Positions 51,012 to 61,382 of a stretch of 64,000 nucleotides of DNA are shown in pieces; the stretch's first letter is position 1; each line of letters opens with the position of its first letter. A program made the position numbers and the translations under genes. This stretch comes from Klebsormidium nitens (Eukaryota > Streptophyta > Klebsormidiophyceae > Klebsormidiales > Klebsormidiaceae): positions 1 to 64,000 of the forward strand of contig DF237436.1 in assembly GCA_000708835.1 (NCBI GenBank), in the 5' to 3' direction. The notes beneath the pieces are model-generated. The model ran no database searches, had not been told where the DNA came from, and was given only the letters and a program-made list of their open reading frames with translations.

Positions 51012-53405
51012 TCACGCCTCGTAAATCTTGAGCACGCGCTCGATGGGCCGCCGGCAGACGGGGCAGCCCTGGCCGCCCTGCTGCACCAAGCGTCCGCACG
51101 CAAGGCACGTGGCGTGGTGGCCGCACGGCACAAAGACGCACTCCTTGGGCGCGTTGCAGCACACGATGCAGATCTCGTCCTCGGGCAGGCCCTCGATGCT
51201 GGCGGGGGGGGCGTCCGTGGAGGGGGCTTCTGTGGGCAAGACAAGAGGAGAACGTGAGCGGGGGGGCGAAGTTCGGCTCTGTAAAACGTGGACGACTGGC
51301 CAGCGATTGCGGATTCTGGCAGACCAAGAAGCAGCAGGATTCTACGAGACAACAAGTTGGTGATTCCATGTACTCGACCTTTGAGTGGTCGATGTGTACC
51401 CCTGTATATATGCATTGTCGGTGGCAGTTCAACGGCGAAGTAGGGCAGAGATATAATTGAAAATTTTGCACTTGACAGGTTCTGTGTCAGGGTTGGCAAC
51501 AGCAGATTTCCGAATCAGACACGGTCTGAACGGCTTGGCAGCACCGTGTATGTGGTACCAGAAATTTACCACTAAAAGTGAGTTGAACTTTTTCCAGACA
51601 GTGCGACAGGTTCTGAGTATCTAGAGGGGAATCCACCATCTTCCAGAAATATGATGGGAACTAAGCATACAGCAGCCCAATCCGCAGTTCCGAAAATGCG
51701 TAGAAAGGGGAGCACACTGTTCAGGCTGCTACTTGGAATCTTAAGGCAGTTGCGCTTGCAGCATACCATTACATTGAAAGGTTCAGAAGGGCAGGCTTAC
51801 CTGGCTCTTTGCCCTTGGCCGTACGCTCCCTGGCCGCATCCGCTGCCCCACTCGAGTAAGAATAAGTGCCTTCGGCAGTTGGAGGGCTTTCTTCCCATTC
51901 GCTCCAATGATTCACAGACGCCGGAGGGTTTTCGTTCCTCTTGGTCCGTTGTGCTGCAGGCCCCGTAGCGCTGCTCGTGCCTGCTCCACTGCCGTCCTGA
52001 CCATACAATGTTGCAAACATCTCGACAAAGCGTGCGTTCTTGGGGATCGACTTGCTGAAGAACACGCCCGCTCCCGTGGTTTTGAACGTGGACCCGTTGA
52101 ACCCCGGCTCGAACCACTTCTTGGCCCCAGCCTCTGCGGACCCCCCCCCAGACTTCGTTTTTGGAGCGCTGGTAGGTCTGCCGATAAGGGGAGGCTGCTC
52201 AAGATCGTTTCTCCTGGCCGTTAGCCGAGGCGCCCTCTTCTTACAATAGCAGCAGTAGCAGGTAACAATCGTGCCTATGATCACTGCGATCCCTCCCCAC
52301 GTGCAGCCTATGATGATAGCTACTCTTTTCTGGATGGAAGAGCCAAGATTGGATTGCTTGTATGGGGGAGGCGGGGGCGACCGAATGGCCGGGGGCGAAA
52401 ATGCGTAGATTGAGCCACGCCCTGTGCAACAAGTGCAGCTGTAACTTCCGGCTGAGATAAGGAGTATCTTCCCTCCAACTGCAGTGCACTTGTCTACCGC
52501 GTCAGTTGTATTTCTTGCAGATGGGCAGCTCCGTTTGATGGCGTTGACGCAGGGGCTCGTGGGCAGGGGGCCAGGCGGGGGAGGAGGGGGAGGAGGACTG
52601 CAGTACAAATAAAGCAAGTGTCATTTTGTGGCCTGGTAATACTTGTCGCCATGGGGTTGACTCAAATGACTTTTGTTCAGCAAGTGCACACTGTAGGAGG
52701 ACTTTCTAGCATGGCAAGCAGTCTTCCCTCACAGCAAGCGCATTCACTTTGTCGAGGTTCCTAGAAGAATGTCACTGCCGGAAATTAACAAGCGAATCTG
52801 CTACCTTTACTTGAAACATATGCCTTTTGTCTGGCTACTCGGACCTGGACGGAGAAGCAAAGTCTCCCAACCCAATGTAGTTAGGGTCCAGTCAAAAAGC
52901 TGAACTGAGGCAGGTGGAACGTGCTGGGTGTGCAATGCTGGCCAGCCCCTACAAGTAAACTCTCCTGACACTCACAGCATGACCAATTGGCAACCAGTGC
53001 GACAAAATTAGCAACAACAACTTTATCACGCCTGGGTTGCTCCATATGGATATACAAAATGACTCACAGCTTTGGAGCTTCGATGCACGGGCACAGGAAG
53101 ATGCCAAAGTAGCCGCCGTCAGCGCACTTGTCGCCGTTCTTGCAGGTGCAGATATGGCCGCTGGCGCAGGAGTAGTCGCTGTAGCACCCCGTCTCGTAGG
53201 CCCATCGGGGGTCACATGTGGGGTCGCTGTTGGGTAAAACCGCTCCAAATTGGAACGGACCAGGGGCAGGGGCAGGCCCTGCCTGGAGAACCTTCCGGCC
53301 CGGTTGAGAATGGGGCCCTGAGTCCGCGTCTGGCTCCAGTGCTGAGCTTCCGCCAAGTGTCAGCAGAAGAGTGGCTATGACAAGGCAGCCAAGCAAGAAA
53401 GACAT
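51012..53405 (-). CDS. Membrane protein with Cys-rich ectodomain and C-terminal RING finger
   Basis: Three exons, 53405-53068, 52597-51801 and 51229-51012, join in phase (2, then 1) to give 450 residues. The start is ATG in CCACCATGT; an upstream in-frame TTG at 53450 is ignored. A signal peptide (MSFLLGCLVIATLLLTLGG) leads into a Cys-rich ectodomain with CSCAS-like spacing (YSDYSCASGHICTCKNGDKC), a run of eight prolines, and a second Cys cluster (SYSCTCCTGRGS). One membrane helix follows near residues 210-232 (VAIIIGCTWGGIAVIIGTIV), then CYCCYCKK, a Ser/Gly-rich cytosolic linker and a RING-HC finger (CIVC...CVFVPCGHHATCLAC...CPVC) ending nine residues before IYEA. RING-HC fingers usually recruit E2 enzymes for ubiquitin transfer, so a membrane E3 ligase with a lumenal or extracellular sensing part is inferred. 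No ligand or substrate can be named. Confidence 0.85.
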
Positions 53406-54454
53406 GGTGGGATTTCGAAGGAGCGAGGGGCCAAGAATGTGAGCGGGCAAGAAGCTACTTGAGGGAGAGTTTTGGCTGCAAGATGTCTCGCTTCACGCGA
53501 AAACTTGAGTAATTGATGGCGGGAAAGATACAGTGGGTTCCAATTGCTCTGAAGCGCTCCTTAGCAGCGACACGGGGCTTGGGTTTTAGAGAATTGGCTG
53601 CTCGTGATAGAATGACTGCGAACAAGACAATGCAGGCCCCTTGGATAGAAATGCTTCTTAGAAAGGCCTCTGGATCACTCCAATTGCGTTGTAAACCTGT
53701 ATCACTACGCCGAATCAGCTCAATGGCAAAAAGTAGGGTGTGAAATGTGGATGCAACTTGTGATTTGCAGCATAAGGAGGCGTGACCGGCTCAAGTCTCC
53801 CCTCAACAGGATACTGAGCGCCGCCCTTCTGCGTCCCTCAACCCAGCTAGTAGTAGTAGTAGTAGTAGTACTCTGCCAGTGGTCAGTAAATTGGCAGCAC
53901 TTGGCTGTCCTCGCTGGTCAAACTGGTGCTCTCTCAGTCTGCTTTGCACCTACGGTAGTACGGTCTGGACCTAGGATACCTACCTAGACTCCTAGTCCAT
54001 CAAATGCATGGGCGGATTGCAACATGTTCACATCCTGAACATCATCAATATTGCAGGCATGCATGCCAGTAAAAGCACGGGTGATCCCCCGCCCTCGGAC
54101 ACGTGACGTTGCCCAGCCCAGAAAACTCGGATCGTCTTGACACAAACTTTCAACAGGATTGCCGGTTCCCCTGACGGTTCACGCCTGCCGCGGGGAAGCG
54201 TCTGCTCCGGCGCGCGGCTTTCAACGGCATCTCCCGTCTGGTGTCACCAATCTTCGCAAAAGTGCGTACGGTACCTACCAGCTTTTGCTGCTCCATCATC
54301 AATGAGTCGAAGTCTGTCTGACTTCGCCTATTAGGCTACACTCCCAACGTCCAAGTTCATTTCCAGACTTAGCCTTGTTTGTAGCGTTTGAATCAGAAGG
54401 CGTCGAGCTGGCAATACCTATCTAGAGGGCTGAAGCCTGAAGGGAGTAGAGGGC
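53406..54454. promoter_or_regulatory. Divergent promoter region (RING / Lin0512)
   Basis: About 1 kb between two divergent start codons. No exon is supported. It contains the TAG microsatellite listed separately. Confidence 0.5.
53848..53870. repeat. (TAG)n microsatellite
   Basis: Nearly eight TAG units in the divergent RING/Lin0512 upstream region. Confidence 0.95.
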
Positions 54455-57317
54455 ATGGCAGCAACAGCTGTTTGCTTCCGCCCGCATCAGCTTCAACATT
54501 CAGCAACCAAGAGCTTTGCTTCAGAGCGTGATCTGCTGGCAAATCAACGCACATATTGCTCACAGAGGCAGGGAAAAGCTGCATTCCACTGCGTGATCCA
54601 TCAATCTATGCCCGCAAGGGCAAAAGCTCATCTCATAGCCAAAAGTGCTTGTCGCTTTGACTCGTGTTCCCTCCGCTCTTTGAACAAACGAACAGCTGTT
54701 GATAATCCCCAATTAGCAGCTTCTAAATCTAGGACCAAGTGTCTGGAGCTGACACGGCGTCGTTGCAGCACATCAATGGCAAGCACAGGGTCGGGGAACG
54801 AAGCAGAAGAGGCTGCCAAGTCAAGCAGTCAGCAGGACATGACCGTGTTGTTCGTCGAGATGGGAGTTGGCTATGACCAGCACGGGTGAGAGTTTGCGTC
54901 AGCAGCTTCCCAATGGAAGCAGCATTGTCATAGTTTTAGGCAACCTGGCTGCGATTGCAGCCAATCGCTGCAGGATAGGATGATGTAGGACGCAGCTTCG
55001 GGGTGGTGGTGGCATTGCCATGCACTTTCGCTGCTGATGCCGCAGACAATGGCGCTGGTGGTATTCAAGTCATTGGTGTCATAAGTGCGACTAGGAAGGT
55101 GGCCAAACCACCGCATGGCAAGCCTTCAAAGAGTGCTCTGTACCACCCATTGAGCTTTTTAACGGCATGATTGAGTCATGATTCATTTGTGCTCTCAATT
55201 CCAGGTTGTCTGGGAATTCTACAATTTGGTGCCTGCTTGATGGCAAGTTACAAGAATTACCTCAAGGTTTGCCATCTTTCGCAGTGCTAATGAGCGACAT
55301 GTTTGCTACAGTTGCTAACACTCGCATTCGCAGCTTGACAAACTAAGTGGGCCCCTGATCAATAAGAGCAGGTTTGTGGCAGCACGAGTTTCCGTGCCTT
55401 TAGCGAACAGAGGTGTCCGATCTTCAAATGATGTCACGGCTCTGCTCTGCAGGCAGGATATTACCAGCGCAGCAGTCAAAGCATGCAAGAATGCCATTAC
55501 GTCAAACTCCATACCTGCATTCCGAACAGGTGGGACATGCTGCTACCCTTTGAAAGTTGGCAGACAACATGGATTTCTCAGCAGCAGTTCCATGTCAGAT
55601 TGCTGACAACTTTCAGTTTGTGGGAGCTTAGACAATCACCAACTTGTGTTCGGAGCACCGTTCCTGGACCCCTACTACTTACTGTCTTGTGACGAGCCTG
55701 ACTGCTGCGCTCTTCCTACACATATCCATTCTAGAATGATGACAGCCCGCTTCTACTGAGGAAAGCCACAGATCTTGACCACCCTCCGCTGTCTTGAGAC
55801 CACTTCAAGGACAGTCTGCGGTGCCCTTGGAGACTCTGCCCACCAGTTCCTAAGTCTGAGAGGCTACTTGTATGGTACATATCGATAGCAATGCTTGATG
55901 TTTCCCAACTGGCTTCAGGCTGCTGTCTTGTTCACATAGAAGCAAGAGTAGAGCACAAACCTGACCACAAAGACGTCCAGTTGAACGTTCGGTTACAATC
56001 GGCTCGCCGATTGTGCCTTGTGTATATCTCTCAACGAACCACCTTTTCATGAAGCGACGTTTAAAAATGCAGTGCAAATGAAGCATCAGTCCGTTTTTGT
56101 GTTGTCTCTTGGGGTGGCCACTTCTCTCGTCCCTCAATCGTTTGGAGCCCGTTCGAACGATTTATGGAGAATCGGAGCGGGAAGCAAGGAATATGAAGAG
56201 CCTGCCTGACTCGAAGAGCCATTGTACATTTCTGACATTCCTCGGCGCCTTTTCTTTTGGTATAGGTGCGATTCCTGGGGTGAGCTGGGGCGAGATGAAG
56301 TTGAAAGTCGTCCTGGGCGTACCTCGGGAGGCCGCTCACGAGCTGGACATTCCAAAAGTGAAGGCCATCTTTCCATAGTAAGGAGGGATCCTATTCTTGA
56401 AATGCAAAGTGCTTCAAATAAGTCCGGCGCTGTGCTGCTTTACTTCGTGCGTGCATTCAAGCAACCTTGAAACTGTTCGCTTGAACTCGCGGATTGCCGG
56501 TACTTTCAAGGTCCGAAGACGATTTTCGATTTGTCCAGCTCATCGACCACGATTTAAAACGCCGTCCGTTCATAACATCGGGCGATAGGGTATCTTTGAT
56601 GCTGTCTTGATTACCACAACTTCCTGCCCGCTGTTTTCTAGGAGAGTCTTGTGGAGAACGTCGCACGAAGGGCAATAGGTTGCTTTTGTATGTTTTTGGG
56701 ACGCAAGGGACGCAAATGAATCGTTCGCTATACAAAATGGCTTCCAGAAACAGGCGTTTTGTATGGGCATTATTGCCTATACAAATTAGAGAATGCATAT
56801 GCAAAACGCTTGATTTCATGTTTTGCATATGCATTATTATGCCTATGCATTTTGCCGATGGTTTTGCATAGGCACTTTTCTGTCGTTCGCATTCAAAGGT
56901 TTTCCAAAATTGGGCGGGATTGAGTCAATCTGCTCAACAAGCACTGGGTCTGGACGGCCTAAGCCTAGCTGCGATAAAATATGGAGGCCTTTACCGAGCA
57001 CGTTTCGCACGACGTCCTCAGTAAATCGTGCTTGCATTTCCCGACGCTCGCGGATTCAGACCCGATTTTCCGAGAATGGAAAATCGCTTCAGCATGCTAG
57101 ACCGTAGTGCAATGGCCAACCCGCAACAGACTTTTTCCTGTTTGCTTTCCTGTTGCCCTCTTGTGACTTTGCCAGCTTTCGTTGCAGTGGCGACATAATT
57201 GACGTGGAGGTGAAGGACGGCGGACTAGTGTGCTCGAGTGGGGTCGCCATCGAGGCCCTCGGGGACAAGAACGATCAGTGCTACATCGTCAATGCGGCCG
57301 TTTATGTGGGCTACTAA
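54455..57317 (+). CDS. Lin0512-family protein with likely plastid transit peptide
   Basis: Exons 54455-54885, 55453-55529, 56266-56377 and 57176-57317 join in phase to 253 residues. The conserved core begins near residue 130 (TVLFVEMGVGYDQHGQDIT) and continues with AVKACKNAITSNSIPA, MKLKVVLGVPREAAHELD, VKDGGLVCSSGVAIEALG and YIVNAAVYVGY at the C-terminus. These match the Lin0512 family (TIGR02058), known in bacteria and plants and without a proven biochemical role. The 107 residues before the internal Met at 54776 are rich in Ser, Ala, Arg and Lys and poor in acidic residues, as in a chloroplast transit peptide, so I start at 54455. An alternative cytosolic form from 54776 is possible. Confidence 0.85.
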
Positions 57318-58409
57318 AGTGTCTAGCTGCGCATGAAGAGAACTTGTGCAAGCCCTCCTAATACGCTCAAACCCAGCCACCGTTGGAAGGAGGCTGTGAA
57401 ACTGCTCAAGTCACAAAATTTTGTTCCTCAACTGCCTGCGGCATGGAAAAGGGGGCTCAGATCTCCCTGATTGCGAGATTCTGAAACCGTCGTAGGATAG
57501 TCAGGGGACTGAGCCATAGCCGGACACCATTGAGAGCTTGATGTCTTTGGACGATTGGCCACAAAGGCTCAACTCCGACCGGCTGTTTGACTTCGCTCTG
57601 CGATACACGCCAAGGCAACCAGACAAGCTATTGGTAGCTGCACTCTCCGTGCAAACGATCGTGGAAAATATTCATCCTCTTGAGCCAGTGAGTACGGCAG
57701 TTCAGAACATCGTCTTTCCGTGCAGATCGACCACCTACTTCCTTGTTTCACGTACGTCATATGTGCTTATAGAAGCACATAGAGTTATCTTGTCATTTCA
57801 CTGAGCTGCTTATGTGGAGGCCAGATGTTGCAGCTATACGGCCGTGGCGCCATAGCTGAGTGCTCGAGCTAGCCACGTTGCTCTTTCCTCGAGCTGGAAT
57901 TGCACAAAAGTGACATGGGTGGATGGTGGCCAGCTGTATGCGGGCGCCCATGACTCTTGGACTAGGATATCATCAGCCGCAAGCATCCAAAAATTCAAAC
58001 AGTACCCTGGTTACCAGGAATCGTATGGACTTCTGCAACCATGATTTCAGAGACCCGACTGCCATCACCACTACATGCCAAATCCTACAGTCACATGCAA
58101 TGCATGCTTGAATTGACTTTGATCATGACAGGCATAACCTGCATGCCAGAATTAAGCGGCGTGTGCAGTAAGAGTGACTGAACACGCAAGAGCAGCCGTC
58201 TACACGTAATTGGCATTGTCACTAAAAATTGGCATGAAGGCCCATATGGACACAAAGTGTCCCTCGTGTGCGCGTCACACAAGGTGTGCGAGGTGTCAGC
58301 TCCTTGAGCTCGACTGTTCTATTGCGGATGTCTACAAGGCCGACTCACCGTCGTTTCCCCGCCTTTCAAACAGGACTCGGCGGGGCAACAAAGTGTCAAA
58401 CTGGGAAGC
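57318..58409. other. Convergent intergenic region
   Basis: Lies between the Lin0512 stop (+) and the small membrane-protein gene stop (-). No supported exon. It should hold both 3' UTRs. Confidence 0.5.
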
Positions 58410-59688
58410 CTAATAGAGCGTGCTATTCCAAGGAACTTGATAACCTCTCGGGTACGATGTGTAGATCTTGGGATAAGCTGGCCAGACGTCCTTCACAAAC
58501 GGCCCATAGAAAGTCTTTGGGAGCACTGCAAAACGACGCAGCCGGCAAGGTGAGCAGCTAGAGCAAGGTTGGATGGGGATTAGAAACGCATCACTTTCCT
58601 GCAGCTAAAAGACACACCTCACGCAAGGACTTGCCTGCCATGACGAGAACAAGCTAGGAAGGAGTTCAGCCCTCGCTGCGCGCACAACTCAGATGAAGTC
58701 AGAAGAGCGCAAGCAGAGTAAGAAAGTCGTCTTTGAAACAGCGTTCATATTCATTTAACGCCTGCACTTACCCAAGTACCGATCGTCTCGCACTTCGAGA
58801 GCAACTTGGAGGAGGCCCAAGAAATAGAGTAAGAAGCCACTGTACAGGACGCAGAAGACGAGCAGAATGTAGCCTGCAAAGTCGTGAGAAGAGATGAGTA
58901 AAGCCCCTAGGAGGGTTGATGAATGCTGTCACGATTGGGTGTGTTTCAGCTGTGGGCTCAGTTTCAACGAGCTGTGAATGGGCATACTCTGCTTACGAGG
59001 GCGCACCCACCTTTCAGCATTGGTTGACAGGAGAATTTCCTAAGTCATTGTGAGCACCGGCGCTACTGCAAGCTTCCAGCTCACTTTCAAAAGCAGGAAG
59101 GAGACCACCTTCTCACCCCAGTTCCGGTAGGTGATGCCAAAGACCCCGGGGAACCGCTTCTTGATGATGCGCATGGACGGGGATCGGCCATAGTTTCTCC
59201 GAGCCGAGGGGCTCCGAGTCTGAGGGAAAGCAAAAGCAGGACCTCAGCAAAAGAGACTTCTTTGGCAGCTCAAACCTCAAAGTCCCAAACTTAGGCTGCT
59301 GATCCTGCTTAAGAACAACCAAAATACTTGCTTTTTCGACTTTTGATGAACTAACTTCTTGACTTCAGCTTTCACACCCGCAGCACATCAGTGCTTCACC
59401 CATGTACCTAGGGGATGCTTGTACATGCCAGATGTTTGAGATCTGTGCTGCACAGGTCGGCCCCGGCATTTTGGGCCGGGCGAAACTCCGTCCTAGCTAT
59501 GACACACACTGGCAACTCAAGGCTGTGCAAAGGCTGCCCAGCAACCGGTGCATAGAGTAATCAGGAATGCTCTCAGTCATGGGAAAGGATGACAGCAGCA
59601 CTCTAAGAGGTGACGACCAAGGGTTGTTGACCTTTCTCACCAATTCAATGTTGGAATCGATGGCGACCCTGGCCGCAGGCGAGGCCAT
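58410..59688 (-). CDS. Small single-pass membrane protein (4 exons, 122 aa)
   Basis: Exons 59688-59641, 59219-59117, 58873-58772 and 58525-58410 join in phase (0, 1, 1) and end in TAG. The start is ATG in a good context (AGCCATGGCC). The product has a basic N-terminal half (SPSARRNYGRSPSMRIIKKR, then FPGVFGITYRNW). One membrane segment follows (GYILLVFCVLYSGFLLYFLG), then a short Pro/Tyr-rich tail (LPKTFYGPFV...YPRGYQVPW). The positive charge before the helix suggests the N-terminus is cytosolic. I do not recognise a family. All exons are too short to stand out as open frames. The consistent splice phases, hydrophobic exon and clean start and stop support the model, but the last exon is the least certain. 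Confidence 0.65.
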
Positions 59689-61382
59689 GGCTTGCTCTGC
59701 CCACTGCCCTCCTCCGGCCCCTCAAATGCAGGTCACTCTGCGGCAAGGCTAGTACATTCAGCAATAAGAGCCCGCTGGCACTGCTGCCCCTCCCAGCAGA
59801 TGAGACAGGAACTCCCAAGAACGCTCTTGGCGGTCCTGCACACCTGAAAAGTTCTTCTTGGACCGCTGTCCTGCCTCCCGTTTATAACTAGGCAACTGGG
59901 TAGGATCCTGCAACCCTTCAGGCGCAAGGGCAGACTGAGGCACTGCGGATCCAAGAGCACTCTACTACCTAATAGAATTTCGACCAGACTCTCACACCTG
60001 CATTCATACCACAGGTCCTAGTCATGTCCATTCAGACATTAGTCCATACTGTATCTATAATCTAGTGTGAATTGTTGCGTGAGGATTTTTACGGTGTGTC
60101 AATGACATCGTGACTGAGGCCCAGGGTGCGTTCTGAACCGGCCGGCGGCGGCCGATGGAAACGCTTACCAACCTCAGTGCGCGCGCGGGCTTTATTTATC
60201 GACGGTGCGAAATTTTATTAACTTGAGATCGGACGGTATGAATTGGCTTTCAAAGTTCTCGTCTACATTGTACCAACGGTGCTGATGATGCTGATGCTAC
60301 CGGTATCTAAGTGGTATTAGCCTATAGTACCCTGAGGTCACGCCACGCACGCGAGCGAGCTGAGCCTGAACTTCGTGTGTACCGACAACCTTTCTCATTG
60401 CAACTAAACTATACCTTAGGGGGAGTCCACCTCGCGAGCTTCTGAAATGTTCCTTCGGCATCTCCGTAACAGGATTTTGGAGTCAGTACTTTTATGCAAG
60501 CCGCGCATGGCGATGCGCCATGCGGCTGAATTGAAAGAAGGGCAGAAAGAGTGTATTGCTCTCGCAGTTGTTCGCCCCAAGTCGTCCTAGTCGTGTGCAA
60601 AACACGTGCGCAGGCGGTATATCTCCATCAGGTGCGATTAGATGGGATAGAAGGAATGCATGCCCGCGAATTTGTGTTTGACGAATCCGCCATGTGGAGT
60701 GGGAAGAGTATCTGAGTCTCCAGCACCGTCAGCTGCATTGCGGAAATTGTACAAATACATCAGCCCTCGGAGCTAATTCCAAAGTTGCTCATGCATGCTC
60801 CGTTCGCAAACTCGCTGCAACAGCACATGGCACTAACATCGTGAGCTCTATCAAGTAAGATTGCCCGCACGCCGGAGCCGTATATTGATGTTCCGAATTA
60901 AGCATGTCGATCTGATCTTGGATCCTTTTGCTCAACAGGCTTTGTTTACTATCTTGAATATTTGATTGTTGTAATTTGATTGTACAATACATATTGCGTT
61001 TGAAACCAATGAGAAAGGAAGGGCTCTTTGGGGGGCCTTGCTGGTCAACTCTAGCTGACCTGATCTTACGAAAGCGGAATGTCAGATTTGGATCAAACAT
61101 CCACCGGCGGTGTCCTCACACAGATATGAGTCTCTCCATCCAATATGATTAGTCAGTGCCGCTTTGGCCCCTCATCATGGTTCCAGGCTCCCGGCTGCCC
61201 GGGGCTTTGTGACTCGGATCGCTTTGACGTTAGATGCCGTATGAGCTTAGCTCGCTGGTTTGGAGATGTTGAGATGTGGCTTCACATGCGACGCCCTGAC
61301 ACACAGCAACGCATGTGCATGCCAACCTTCGTCATACACGCGTGGGGTTTGCAGCTTGTCAACTCGAAATGATTCAACCATC
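59689..61382. other. Intergenic region upstream of the small membrane-protein gene
   Basis: 1.7 kb between two - strand genes. It should hold the promoter of the gene starting at 59688 and the 3' UTR of the ERI1-like gene. A short GC-rich patch lies at 60137-60190. No exon was supported. Confidence 0.5.
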
